A DNA stretch of 64,000 nt, taken from contig JAYKXP010000002.1 of assembly GCA_037176845.1 (NCBI GenBank), positions 558,001 to 622,000 on the forward strand, in the 5' to 3' direction. The position numbers and the translations under genes were made by a program. The notes below the pieces were generated by a model that was not told the origin of the DNA, did no database searches, and was given only the letters and a program-made list of their open reading frames with translations. Below, in pieces: positions 45,846 through 57,483 of this stretch. Source of the stretch: Paramarasmius palmivorus (Eukaryota; Basidiomycota; Agaricomycetes; Agaricales; Marasmiaceae). Numbering within the stretch: the stretch's first letter is position 1; every line of letters begins with the position of its first letter.

Positions 45846-46357
45846 TGGAAGAGGGATGGTAGGGGATTGCTGGTCGATTCTGGTGGTCTCTGCCTTGTAT
45901 TTATGCAAGGCTACATTCTACAGCATTGCATTTGATACCGAGCCAACGATGGTAAGAAAAAAAAGTTACAACTTAATCGTATTGAGACACACCAGTTTTG
46001 TCAGACTGTCCAAGACAAACTTGAAAAACTCGAAAACCGTGGAATGCAGGGAAAAAAAACAAACGATCGACTTTGTCTCCATCTCCTGACCTCCAGATAT
46101 CCGATGACCGCACAGCCTGTGTTCGAGACGCAAGAAAGCGCCCCAATCCCAATGGTGCGTAGTGTCAACTTCTCCTTGACCCTGGCCGCACCCACAGGTT
46201 CAATGTCGAGGTAGAATGCATGTGACGTAGTTTGATTGTCCTTTGGATTTTGACTGTCTCACAAAATATGAGATTCTAGAGGAATGTAGGCTGGATGTTT
46301 AACGAATTGCTTCCCCCGAGTCGGAGTGACGGAAGCCCTGAATTACATCTCAGAATA
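45846..46357. other. Intergenic spacer
   Basis: About 0.5 kb lies between two minus-strand genes. Only domainless short frames are present. It should contain the promoter of the gene ending at 45099 and the 3' end of the coiled-coil gene. Confidence 0.35.
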
Positions 46358-47692
46358 CTACTCCGACCATCCAAGACGACGTAGATCACGATGACAGTCC
46401 TCCATTTCTTTCTGCGTCCTGATCCAGTCCTCCACCATTTGCCGGAACCGAGAAGTCTCACCCTCCCCATCGACTAGGTCCAGAAGCGCCTCGTATTCGA
46501 GCAGCTGTTGGTCGAGTCCCTCGGCTTCTTCCTCCAAGTCGGCCGCCTCTTCTCGAAGACTTTCATAGGCAAGCTGTAGTGCGTCAGACATTTTTGCGTC
46601 CCCTGTCGCAAAGTCGTACAATGCTTGATGACACCGAGACCTCATCAAAGAAAGTTTGACGAGGGCAGCTTCGATTGTGGCAACATGTAGGGCGTCTTCG
46701 GCAGCCCTTTTCTGGCGTAGAGGCTCTGGGTACTTGTGATGAGCTTCAACGAGGTCCTTTCGTAGTTTCGCATGCGCCTTGTCATCATTGTCAGTCAGAC
46801 ACCTTCTAGCCAACAACGAATCGAAAAAAAAGCTATGTACCTCATTGATCGACTTGACCAGGTCCGCAATTCTTTGGTATGAAAGTTCGACCTCTTCTTG
46901 AGTATCCGCCAAGCTGTCGAGAGTTGCTTGAATTTTTCGTGGTAAAGAGTCGGGAAGGAATCGCTCCGCTTCATCGCCCTTTGGTGGTTGACCTGACGTA
47001 AAATGATTAATAAAAGGTCTTTAGACGTCGGCTTCCAGCTTCCAGTTGGAGTTGAGGAGGCTTTACTTACTGGGTTGCTCGATGAAATTGGAAATCAAGG
47101 TGAGCCGAAGATCAAGTTCCCTGACCAACTCCTCTTCTGGCATCTCATCCTTAAGGCGGAATTTTCAGAACGACAAGGAGGTAGATCTAACGCCAAGATA
47201 CTGACCTTGGGATTGGGGAAGGATCCTGGGGTGCGTTGTTATATATGAAACGACAGGACCGATGTGATGTGGCTTATAATGGCTGAAAACTTACGCGCAT
47301 CTGTCTCCCTGACTCGAGATAAGGTTCGCTTTTGGTTTAGTGCTTGCGCTAAGGTGCGTCCCTGCAAATACGAGTCAAAGCTATTCGTGGCCGGGGCAGG
47401 CCGTAAGGCATGCGCACATACGTTGCCATCGCTTATATCGGTCAGGACGTCGTCAAGAAGCCTCTGGCATTTCCGAGAGTGTTGTTCGCTTGGGTATTCG
47501 GCAGCCTATGTCAAAGAAATAAGTCAAGTCAGGAACTATCTCGGCGCGTCGGAGAAGTCGTAAGTGCTGTGTAAGATGCGATTCGAGACAGAAAAAAGAT
47601 TCCAAGCAGGGTAATTGTATGCGTTGGTCATGAAGACCAACCTTATGAGTGCTGGCCCTCAACTGAGAGAGACTTGACATGTCAGAAATCAT
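46358..47692 (-). CDS. Coiled-coil protein, function unknown
   Basis: Several exons on the minus strand can be traced from MISDMSSLSQLRAS (start 47692) through KCQRLLDDVLTDI, GRTLAQALNQKRTLSRV, MPEEELVRELDLRLTLI and SLPRKIQATLDSLADTQEEV to a long final exon ending LRRLGWSE at 46358. The final part is almost entirely heptad-like, rich in Leu, Glu and Ala. Size and architecture would fit a kinetochore, spindle or trafficking tether subunit, but there is no motif I can assign. Introns are short GT-AG. Some internal junctions were not phase-checked. Confidence 0.55.
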
Positions 47693-48227
47693 GAAGCGAG
47701 TGGACTGGAAGAGCCCGAAATTGTTTAGTTGTTTGTTAGTTGTGAGCTGGTTGCTATGGTGGTGGTGAGAAGGCAAGTCAGGGTCGCGGCGCGACCGATT
47801 CGCGACGTCGACATTTTCCACAGTCACGCCCGCTTCTGGGTTTCCTCCTTCCCTTTACCATTGATTCATTGCAGTTTCGATTCGTTGCTAGCGTCATGGA
47901 GAACCACCTTAGGAGCATCTCGATTTAGATATTACGGTGTGCCGAGTCTGCTGCCTTTGGATGGCCGCAGTATCAACGTGGAAACTGTATGTTTTTCTCC
48001 ATTTCTATGATTAACGGCGGAGATCCAAACTGACACAGAGTGACTTCCTCAGGAGAACCACTGACAGAACCAATTCAGACCGACGCTGATGGCTGTTGCG
48101 TTGCTAATTCAGTCCCTTTGTCGAGGTGCAAAGCTTTCGGGCCATTCGAAATAAAAAATCCCGAACAACACGCGGACCGAATTGCATCTTAAACTATATC
48201 AACTACTCCTCCTTTCTCCCAGGGGCC
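47693..48227. promoter_or_regulatory. Divergent promoter region
   Basis: Two genes point away from each other across about 0.5 kb. No recognised element or coding frame is seen. Confidence 0.35.
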
Positions 48228-49251
48228 ATGAACCCAGACCAATACCCCTGCGAGATATGGCTCCAAATATTCAGGCTGGCCTGTGTCGACGATGGAACGA
48301 CAGGCCGCTCCCTATCCCTCGTTTGTCGGTTCTTCCGCGAAGTCTCGAAGGAGGTCAAGCTGCAGAGCCTGGCCATTTTTGGCGTGGAGGAGATGATTCA
48401 GTTCTCAGAAATCTTGGAAACGCTGCCAGAGCAAGATAGGAAGGTTCGCCACCTCTTCATGTCGACTGAGATTGCTTCTATGAGGCATAGACATGACGCC
48501 TCTCCACGCTTCGAGAGGACACAGCCATATGAACTCGATAGGGACCGATACGTGAGTCGTCTCTCGAGGTTGTCCTGTTTATCTATACTCAGTACGCATC
48601 TCTAATCAGGAATACGCAGTCCGCGTATGGGGTCGTCTTCTCTCGGATCTATCCACATCTTTAGACACCCTCTACGTCTTTGCTATTCGATTAGCAAGGT
48701 CAAGTCTTCTCGCCCCAGTAACCCTTTCGTGCTTAACGGAACTACATATCGCCGGCCCGTTCCCTGCATGCTACGACATGAACCCTATCCCAACATTTCC
48801 TATCCTGAGTCACCTCCATCTTTCGGGTTTCCACGGATTCCCGATTGATGTCTTTCGCTCGATTGTAAGTCAAGCACCACGCCTCGTGGGCTTGCATCTC
48901 AAACCGGCACAATTCTCCCGAAATTTTTGTAACGACTTGCTGGCCGTTTTCCAACCCAAGCGGAATCCAAGCCACAGTAAATCCGGCAGCAGCAACAGCA
49001 GTGGATGTACTAAGTCCAAGACTGGTGCTGCTCCTGTGTGCATGCCTTCGACATTCCAGAGGGTGTACGTTACAGAACCTTCCGGTGTCGATGATGCAAC
49101 AAGCATTCACAAGGAATCCGTACACAGGCTTCGCTTACTATCAAGTAAACCAAGTTCGAAGTTAGTCCTGGCTCCTCCAGCTCCGTTACTTTCCCTCGAT
49201 GCGGCGCTGGAGCAATGGGAAGCAATGATACGACTCCGCGTAATGGGATGA
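48228..49251 (+). CDS. F-box protein
   Basis: Two exons (48228-48551 and 48610-49251) join across a 58-nt phase-0 GTGAGT...AATCAG intron and give 321 residues. An F-box-like motif lies at the extreme N terminus (CEIWLQIFRLAC, then SLSLVCRFFREV). Leucine-spaced segments follow (LTELHIAGPFP, FPILSHLHLSGFHGF, RLVGLHLKP). It should link a substrate to the SCF core via Skp1; the target is unknown. It belongs to a different subfamily from the 5' F-box cluster because it lacks the CxxC/coiled-coil start. Confidence 0.75.
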
Positions 49252-49415
49252 ATTTTGCCTCTGTCCAGAGAAAGACCCTTCCTCTCTACTGCGCTATTTG
49301 TACTATATATCATGTCTCCTTTGATCTTCATTTTCTCCGCAACCTGCGAGTGTACTTATTTGCGTTGATTACTTTTGTATATTAGTGTTGAGCGGAACGA
49401 ATGGATAAATTACAA

Positions 49416-51431
49416 TCACTTCTTTCGAGCTTCCCCAGCCGCCTTGGCTAGCGCTTGCAACCCATTCACCGCCAACCCCGCCAACCCTGATGTAATAGCG
49501 CTGGCGGCCTTGTTCGCAGCAATCACACCTTCCAAGCCTTTTGCTGCCACAGTGAACGCCGTTTGCAAATCGCCGCTAACCCTGAGGTCTTCAGAGATGG
49601 AAGAGCGTGGCTGTGAGCCAGCAGTCGCCATGAGTGCAGCTTTGATCGAGTCAAACTCGTTGAGGACCTCTAAACCCATCGATCGTGCCATAACGACAGG
49701 TTCAGAGGTGTATGAATAAAGCTTATGAAGTTTGTCGCAGACGGACATGACCTTGTGATTTTCAAAGTATCGTTCTTGCGTATATGGAAGAAGTGCTGTG
49801 GATGATCCTAGGTAGGTATTCAGGAACAAGGTTCTAAAGGGGAAAAGACAGGTAAGATGCTGACCTATATCTCCACCGGCCAGTACGGCATTTTCTATGC
49901 ATCTAGCAAGACATTCGACATCTCCTAGTCCCAAGTTCAAGCCTTGGCCAGCCAAAGGATGGATCGTGTGCGCTGCATCGCCAACGAGAACCGTCCTCGC
50001 CCCTTGTCCTTCACCAACGTAGGATTCTGTGTGATTGAATCGCAACGGGAACGACGCGACCGAACCTGCCTGAAGGGACCTCACCAGCGGTGGCAATGAC
50101 TCGGAGTCGACTGGTGGAATTCCGGGATTCGAGTTCGGGAGGTCAAAAGCGGCTGACGAATATGCAGAATTCATATCAATGGCATGAGATTGCTCTCGCC
50201 ATTGAATCTCAGTCTTGATCTCTGCGTCAGAGATTGGTTTTCCGGATTGATGAGACTCGAATATGCGATCATGAAGGTAGCGTATGGAGATTTCTGGTAG
50301 GCGGAATGCGGCATTGATCATACGGGCGAGGACTAATGGTTCGCAAGCCTGTAGTGCGCTCGCTAGTGGAGGTTTCGTTGACCAAACTAGGGAAGAGACT
50401 GTCGGTGATAAAGGTAGGAAGGCGATAGGCCCTGTAGGTAGGAAACGCTGATAGGCCGTGGTGTTGGGCCCCTCGTAGCTACTTCTGGCGGAATGATGCA
50501 TGGTAGCAACAATGGCTTGTGTATCATACGCCCATCCAAATGAAGGTATCTGCGCAAAGGTTCGGACGGGGGAATTGAAGCCATCTGCTCCGACCTAGTG
50601 TAAGACGGATCAGAAGATTCCACTGTCAAGTTTAACTACAACCAACCAATAGGCGCGCTTTCAGAACTCGACTGTTGTCGAGTTGCACCAATGGCCAAGT
50701 ACCAGGTCCCTCGCTGTCAATCGTTTGCACTTTGGTCTTGTCAAGAATATGTATGTTTGAGGTGTTCTGGAGGTAACGTAACAGACCGCGCTGGAGATTC
50801 AGGTTTTCTGTAAGTCGCGCCATTCCGTCTTCAGGGTTGTCTAAGCCTAATTCAGACGCAGAGAATGTGATTCGAGCATCTGAGACTCCGTCCCATACCT
50901 TACAAAGAAATAAGTGAGAAACAGTACAAATTGTACACAAAACCCAAAGGCGCACCTGCATCTCCTCGATGGGTGATGTTCGTTCAGTTTCGATGTGTGG
51001 GCCAAGCGTGAATATCTAGTAGAATCCGTTCAGCCGCACTGTCTAACCGCCAATCATGAATCCGTGCCTTTTAGGAATGCTTGGGATACATTCGTCAAGG
51101 AACTGACGCGGTTGGAATAACCGTCTGATGGCATTGCCCAGTTTCGTACTTTGGATAGGTCTCCAGCCTCGACAAGGGCTACTTTCAAAGATTCACGTAG
51201 AGCCTGTTTAGAGCCTGATAAGTAACTCAGTGCTCTTTCCGCTATATTCTGGAAGGAACTCGCACCTAATGCCCCGGCCAACGCAAGACCTGCAGGACCA
51301 CCGCCAACAATCACAACATCGTATTCCTCGGCCGAACCAGCCGACGAGGTATAACTTCTGGGTCCTTTCCTAGCGATATTCCTGTAGCATCTAGCTGCAT
51401 GTACTGTCCTCGATGATGTCGAACTTAGCAT
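49416..51431 (-). CDS. COQ6: Ubiquinone biosynthesis monooxygenase COQ6, apparent 1-nt frame break
   Basis: The product is a flavin monooxygenase with a presequence-like N terminus, dinucleotide-binding VVIVGGGPAGLALAG (about 39-53), NRVSSLTNVSQAFLK, MQVWDGVSD, the second FAD motif GDAAHTIHPLAGQGLNLG, and ending AKAAGEARKK. Coq6 hydroxylates the ring of coenzyme Q precursors on the matrix side of the inner mitochondrial membrane. Between FLK and HIETERTSPIEEMQ the reading breaks. Homology expects D-I-x-A-W-A-H-I, and the DNA gives GCTTGG followed by CCCAC, one G short. The intron before it would also need a GC donor (GCACGG). Everything downstream is in frame. Confidence 0.85.
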
Positions 51432-52163
51432 TCGGGGTGAACGGGAGAAGAGAACGTAAGACGCGTTTGCTTAGGTAAATTGGTCAACTTCTCCAAATTT
51501 TCTCCACGGTCCACCACGAGCTCGAGCGTAGCGGGAATTCCTAGCTTTTCTGGGCATTTATGTTACCATTTATGTTACGAGTAACTGGTTCTGGTCGGAT
51601 CCGGAATACTCGAAGACCCAAAGGCTGGAAGTTTGCCTTGCTGGCGACCACTTCTTTCATTGGTAGTATGGTAGTATGGGATCAATTTGAAGAGATAGGC
51701 CCACAACTTCGAGATCATCAAGCAGCCTAGTTAGCAAGTCTAGCTTAGCTGTCGCGTCGCCAGGTGTGCCTTGAAATGAAACTCTTCCGGCGCCCGCTTA
51801 CTGTAAGTGGTTTACATCCTTTCGAAGTGCCCTGCAGTCATCTTAGCTTGTCTTTCACGCAGAGTACTGCCTCGTCTAATGCGAACGGCATCAGTATGTG
51901 TCTTGACTTGGTTTCGACACCAAATATTCTTCCTAAATACTGACCTTCGATGGGGATCCGGAAGTGATATGTGATACGGTGGATTGTGTCGACCAGCTGC
52001 ATGATGTAGCCGCACTCTTCCGTAAAGTGCGAATGCGAGCAGCCGATGCATATTCGTATTATGACTTGGACCAATAGTGCTTATAATCCCTAGATCGCAG
52101 ACACTACATGATCCTTAGTTCCTCTGCTCTTCCTTGTCCACGTAGTAAACACCTAAAGCCTCG
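51432..52163. promoter_or_regulatory. Divergent spacer between COQ6 and the first MFS gene
   Basis: About 0.7 kb of low-coding sequence. Minus-strand ORFs around 51812-52074 overlap one another, contain no domain and are not called. Confidence 0.35.
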
Positions 52164-54324
52164 ATGACTAGGGTTTCGGAGGAAAAACCACCACTACCAC
52201 ACGCCACAGGTCCAGGAGGTTCGATGACATCAACGTTAAACGAAGAACGACCGCCTGTCAAGGAATCTGTTGCCCAAGAGAAAGAAGTGCTAGACGACTG
52301 GGAGGTGAATTCTGCCAATCCAAGGAACTGGTCACTGTCCAAGAAATGGACTACCGCGTCTGTTGTGCGTTGTCTCACTCTCGTGCAGCCAGAACGTATC
52401 TCATATGTCACACGGTGCTCACAGGTCTCCCTGTACACCTTTGCGTCACCTCTTGCTAGCTCTATGATGGCTCCTGGGCTCCCAGATGTTGCCGTTCGAT
52501 ACGGGATAACTTCGCCAACAGTTGTGGCGTTAACTTTGTGTATCTTTCTCTTATCCTTTGGAATTGGGGTCCGTTTTCGCAATCACGGTTCTTCTCGCGA
52601 CGTAGCCTGATAATGTTTGCCTCATAAACAGCCACTACTGCTAGCTCCACTGTCAGAGATTTATGGACGCACTTGGGTAAGTTGGCTATTCAAGTCAAGG
52701 ATATATGTTTATTAATAAGTTCAAAGGTCCTTCATATCGGCAACATTTTGTCGATAGCATTCAGCTTTGGATGCGCATTCGCACCTAATACGGGTTCATT
52801 ATTAGCACTTCGATTTCTCGGTATGTTTTGTGACACCACACAGAAGTTTAGAATCCTTAGACTCGTCATTCATTAGCTGGCTTTTCTGCGTCGGCTCCCA
52901 TAGGCAAGCGTGCTTTCACCAGTGACTAGTTGATGGCTTAGAATTACTTCACAGCGGTTGGTAGCGGATCTATCAGTGATCTGTTTGCTCCACACGAGCG
53001 TGCTTCTGCTATGGCAATATATACTTTAGGTGTGCCTCGATCATCATACGAATTGACGTGTCTTTTCATTGACGTCGCATTCTTCCAGGTCCCCTCATCG
53101 GACCAGTCGTAGGACCGGTCGCTGGTGGATTCATCGCCCAAAGTCTTGGGATAAAATACGTTTTCATCATTATCGGAGGTATGCTACAACCCAGTCCGAG
53201 TACCTTAGACTTTTTACTGATTCTCCAGGAAGCTCTATGCACCGTGGCCAGTTTGATTGGAATTCCGTTACTCCAAGAAACATATGCACCCGTTGTTCGC
53301 GCAAGATTCAGCAAACATGGTGACATTGAAAAGAGTCAGGTCGCTGAATCAAACTCGGAGACAGACCCTTGGACATACATGTGGATCAATCTAACCAGAC
53401 CGGTCATCCTGTTGTTCCGAAGCTACGTCTGTTTTTTGCTCAGTCTCTATATGGCCTTGTGAGTTTTTTTTTTTTGAAACCTGTCGACGAGAAAGTACTG
53501 ATTTCCGTTCATAGCATGTATGGCATATATTATCTGATGTTCACTACCTTTGCAGGTGGGTCATCTTTGGATAGCTTCCCATCTTTAACTGATCTTGATG
53601 CTAGACCTCTTCAGCGGGGTTTATGGCTTCAAGCCTGGTGTCGGAGGATTAGTATACCTTGGGCTTGGAGTAGGGTTCTTCGTCTCCACCCTATTTGGGG
53701 CGAAGACAGCTAATACCATCTACAACCATGTGAGTTTCCCTTTCCTATAGAAATGCATGGCGGCAAAGTGACTCTTCAATGAAAGCTTGCCCAAAAGAAT
53801 GGTGGTGTAGGAACGCCGGAAATGCGCATCCCTGCTCTCTTCTTTGGCTCTCTCTTTGTGCCCGTTGGATTATTGTCCGTTTGTTATCATCGTATACACT
53901 ATCGAAATATGACTCAATCATTCACAGCTGGTATGGCTGGTCTGCTCAAGCCCGAATTCACTGGATCATGGTAAGTCCGCCATCTAATCTCCTGAGTGTC
54001 TCACTGACTTTTTCTTTCCCCCCACAGCCTATTGTCGGCTCTGGTATCTTTGGATTTGGAATGATGGCAAGCTTCTTACCCATCCAGTTATACCTTGTCG
54101 ACGCGTTTAAATACGCTGCAAGTGCCAGCGCCGCAGCTTCAGTCTTCCGATCTTTATTAGGATTCGCATTCCCTCTTTTCGGAAAGCAGATGTTTAATGC
54201 GCTCGGACTGGGAGGGGGCAATTCGCTCCTCGCCGGCCTTGTGATTGCACTTGGAATACCATTTCCGATATGGCTCTACTATCGAGGCGCAGCTATTCGT
54301 GCCAGGAGTAACTTGACTCGATAA
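52164..54324 (+). CDS. MFS transporter (DHA1-like), tandem copy 1
   Basis: Multi-exon gene beginning MTRVSEEKPPL, with a soluble N-terminal stretch (LDDWEVNSANPRNW) typical of fungal drug:H+ antiporter-1 transporters, then twelve predicted membrane helices. Marker blocks are LASSMMAPGLPDVA, PLSEIYGRTW (the motif-A-like loop), DLFAPHERASAMAIYTLG and PLIGPVVGPVAGGF (motif C-like), ending IRARSNLTR. It is strongly similar to the gene at 55184. It is expected in the plasma membrane exporting small molecules or polyamines; the substrate is unknown. One intron after SAPI appears to start with GCAAGC, where copy 2 has GTGCGT. Confidence 0.87.
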
Positions 54325-54396
54325 ACACGCTGATTGGCTGGTTAGTCTCCTTTCTCCTCGCCCGAGTATCAGTCACTAGACGCCTTCCATGATCAG

Positions 54397-54513
54397 GAAG
54401 CAAGTTTAGGACGCGTTACACAACTGCTAGAGCCCGAGGATGACACGAACAAAGCCATGTTAACAGCGGCCGTTTCCAAGTACTCTATGATCGACTTCGG
54501 AGGAGGTGGTTGA
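54397..54513 (+). pseudogene. Orphan coding-like segment
   Basis: Immediately after an AG that could be a splice acceptor, a frame reads EASLGRVTQLLEPEDDTNKA, continues to SKYSMIDFGGGG and stops at a TGA. It has protein-like composition and a hydrophilic helix, but no ATG, no partner exon in phase with the MFS gene (which has already stopped at 54324) and no copy after the second MFS gene. It may be the last exon of a gene otherwise lost when the MFS pair duplicated. The family is not recognised. Confidence 0.25.
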
Positions 54514-55183
54514 CATATGTTCCCTTTGATTAATAGTGATGAGCTTCTACGAAATATATACTGATCTTCGCGCTTTCGTGTGGGTATGAAGTATGAGTCT
54601 GCAATGGTAGCAACCGTCCGACCGTCCGACCGTGGGGCTTGGACGGCCCGCATCCCCGGAGTGCATCGGCCGCTAAGTAATAGGCACTTCCGTCAGCACC
54701 AGTCCAACTTGGACCCACCAGGACCAACTGCAATATGCACTGAGGCAAGCTATCTCGGACAAATCTGATTTATTGGACTTCTAATACGAGTCCGTAAAAC
54801 TTAGATCTTCAAAAAAGTCTTCTAGTCCAAGTCTGTCACCTTGCTGTCACCTACATGGCCCATGCCATGTTGAACGGTCCTCCTCGGGCGGCTGGTTTTC
54901 AAAACCATATGCATGACTGACACAAGGCTTTGAGAGTAATTAAAATGTTGATTGTAGTAATTGTAGCCGCAGACTCCCGGGCTGCCAGCGTTAAGCAACT
55001 GAAGAACCGACCAATCGCACTGATGCTACCATTTTTAGTAATCCAGGCCCTGTTATTGACCAAGCTGAAATCGCGTATTTCGGCTTGCACCGATGTTATA
55101 ATCTCCACTCCGCTATGGATTCGAGGCTCCTCATCTCACGCTCCTCTTTCTCCCCTCCTCCCATCTAGACTCCTAGAGGCACA
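54514..55183. promoter_or_regulatory. Region between the tandem MFS genes
   Basis: About 0.67 kb should contain the promoter of MFS copy 2. No coding frame with a domain. A short direct repeat CCGTCCGA x2 occurs near 54618. Confidence 0.3.
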
Positions 55184-57314
55184 ATGAGCAAGGTTTCAGA
55201 GGGAAAGGCTGCACAAGTAACGGAAGGCTCGACAACGTCAACATTGAACGAGGAACGACTACCTGTTGAAGATTCTGTCGGCCAAGAAAAAGAGGCTCTG
55301 GATGACTGGGAGGACAATCCCGCTAACCCAAGAAATTGGCCCAATCCTAAGAAATGGACCGCAGTGTTTGTTGTACGTTTCTCTGTTTTGGTTGTTGGTC
55401 TTGTATTTGGCTCATAGCTTACTAGGTCTCGCTGTACACTTTCGTCCCACCTCTTGCTAGCTCTATGATGGCCCCTGGGCTTCCAAGTGTTGCCATAAAA
55501 TACGGAATAACTTCACCGACAATAGTGGCCTTGACTTTGAGTATTTTCCTCTTATCCTTTGGAATTGGGGTTCGTCCACGTCTACTTCATCCCTGGCGAC
55601 ACAGACTAATCATTCTGTCTCGTGAATAGCCTTTGTTCCTTGCTCCTCTGTCAGAGATTTACGGGCGCACTTGGGTGAGCGTATCCTTCAGGGTCAAAGA
55701 TATCCATTAAACATACGACTCGTAGGTTCTTCATATCGGTAACATTCTATCGATCGGTTTCAGCTTTGGGTGCGCATTTGCACCAGACACAGGCTCTCTA
55801 CTGGCTCTACGATTCCTCGGTGGGTCTTTCATCGTAGTCGCTTGGTACACTCTGATACCCATCTTTCATCACCAGCTGGCTGTTCAGGCTCAGCGCCTAT
55901 AGGTGCGTTCTACTGGCGACTGACCGAGGCTTCCGAGGCTCAAAATTCTCTTTAGCGGTTGGGGGCGGATCTATCAGTGATTTGTTCGCTCCACATGAGC
56001 GTGCTTCTGCGATGGCATTATACACTTTAGGTGTGCCTTGATTATTATACGCAATTGACGCGCCTTTAGACTGATGTCGCGTTCTTTTTAGGGCCCCTTA
56101 TTGGACCAGTCGTCGGTCCGGTTGCTGGTGGATTCATTTCCGAAAGCCTTGGAATAAAATATGTTTTCATAGTCATCGGAGGTATGGAAGTACCAGCTCT
56201 ATGCGACACTTTGCACTCATTTTCCGCAAAGCTTTATCTGCTGCGGCCAGCTTGATCGGGATTCCATTACTCCGAGAAACATACGCGCCCGTCGTGCGTG
56301 CGAAATTGAGTAAACAACAGGGCGATATCGAAAAGAGCCAGGCCGTCTCGACCGAGCCAACTTCAGCAGCGGATCCTTGGGCATACCTATGGCTCAATCT
56401 CACCAGACCAGTTATGCTTTTATCTCGAAGCTATATATGTTTCTTGCTCAGTCTCTATATGGCCTTGTGAGTTCCTTCGCGCGCTCGACTGATGAACAAT
56501 TTCTGAGTCCGTCAATAGTATATATGGCATCTATTATTTGATGTTCACGACCTTCGCGGGTACGTATCCTCCGACTAGTTTCAGCTCATCAACTAATTTT
56601 ATTGCCAGACCTCTTCTCCCGTGTTTACGGCTTCAAGCCTGGTGTAGGGGGTTTAGTGTATCTCGGCCTTGGCGTGGGTTTCCTGCTCTCAACTGCATTC
56701 GGTGCAAAGACAGCCAATACCATATATAACCGCGTAAGTGTCATCTTCCCAAGCTTAGCTGAAAATGAACCAACTCCTCGCCAGCTTGCGCAAAAGAACG
56801 GTGGCGTAGGAACGCCAGAAATGCGTATCCCTGCTCTCTTCTTCGGTTCTCTCTTCGTACCGGTTGGGTTATTGTACGTTCTCCTACTAACTTTATCGGA
56901 GTACGACTAAACCATTCATAGCTGGTACGGCTGGTCTGCACAAGCCCGTATTCACTGGATTATGGTGAGTACCCCCATCGAAAGCCCCACGATATCTTAC
57001 AGACTTCTTTCTCGCAGCCCATCATTGGCTCCGGTATCTTTGGATTCGGAATGATGACAAGCTTCCTACCAATCCAGCTCTACCTTGTCGATGCTTTCAA
57101 ATACGCTGCAAGTGCCAACGCCGCTGCCTCAGTTTTCCGTTCCTTGCTAGGATTCGCATTCCCTCTATTCGGGAGGCAAATGTTCGATGCACTCGGATTA
57201 GGAGGTGGTAATTCGCTACTTGCTGGCCTCGCAATCGTCTTGGGGATACCGTTCCCGATATGGCTGTACTACAGAGGTGCAGCCATCCGTGCGAGGAGTG
57301 ATTTGAATAGATGA
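55184..57314 (+). CDS. MFS transporter (DHA1-like), tandem copy 2
   Basis: Begins MSKVSEGKAAQ and follows copy 1 almost block for block: LDDWEDNPANPRNW, LASSMMAPGLPSVA, PLSEIYGRTW, DLFAPHERASAMALYTLG, PLIGPVVGPVAGGF, FGAKTANTIYN, WYGWSAQARIHWIM and ending IRARSDLNR. Intron positions are shared with copy 1, so the pair arose by tandem duplication of the whole gene. All introns that I traced are GT-AG. It is a proton-coupled exporter of unknown substrate. Confidence 0.88.
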
Positions 57315-57483
57315 TTGATAGGACATTGAACGTTCCACTGACGACGCGTTATTATTTACGGATTAGTACTAGTTTTACCCTGTGCAAATAATGATATCCC
57401 AGCATTGTAAATTAATTTACGACCCTTTGGAATGCCCACTCTGGAAGACTTTCTTTTGGCGCTTCAAGTCTCCTATTCCTGGT

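Noticed and set aside
51812..52074. Minus-strand ORFs upstream of the first MFS gene
   Set aside because: Two overlapping frames compete, neither has a domain, and intron signals are absent.
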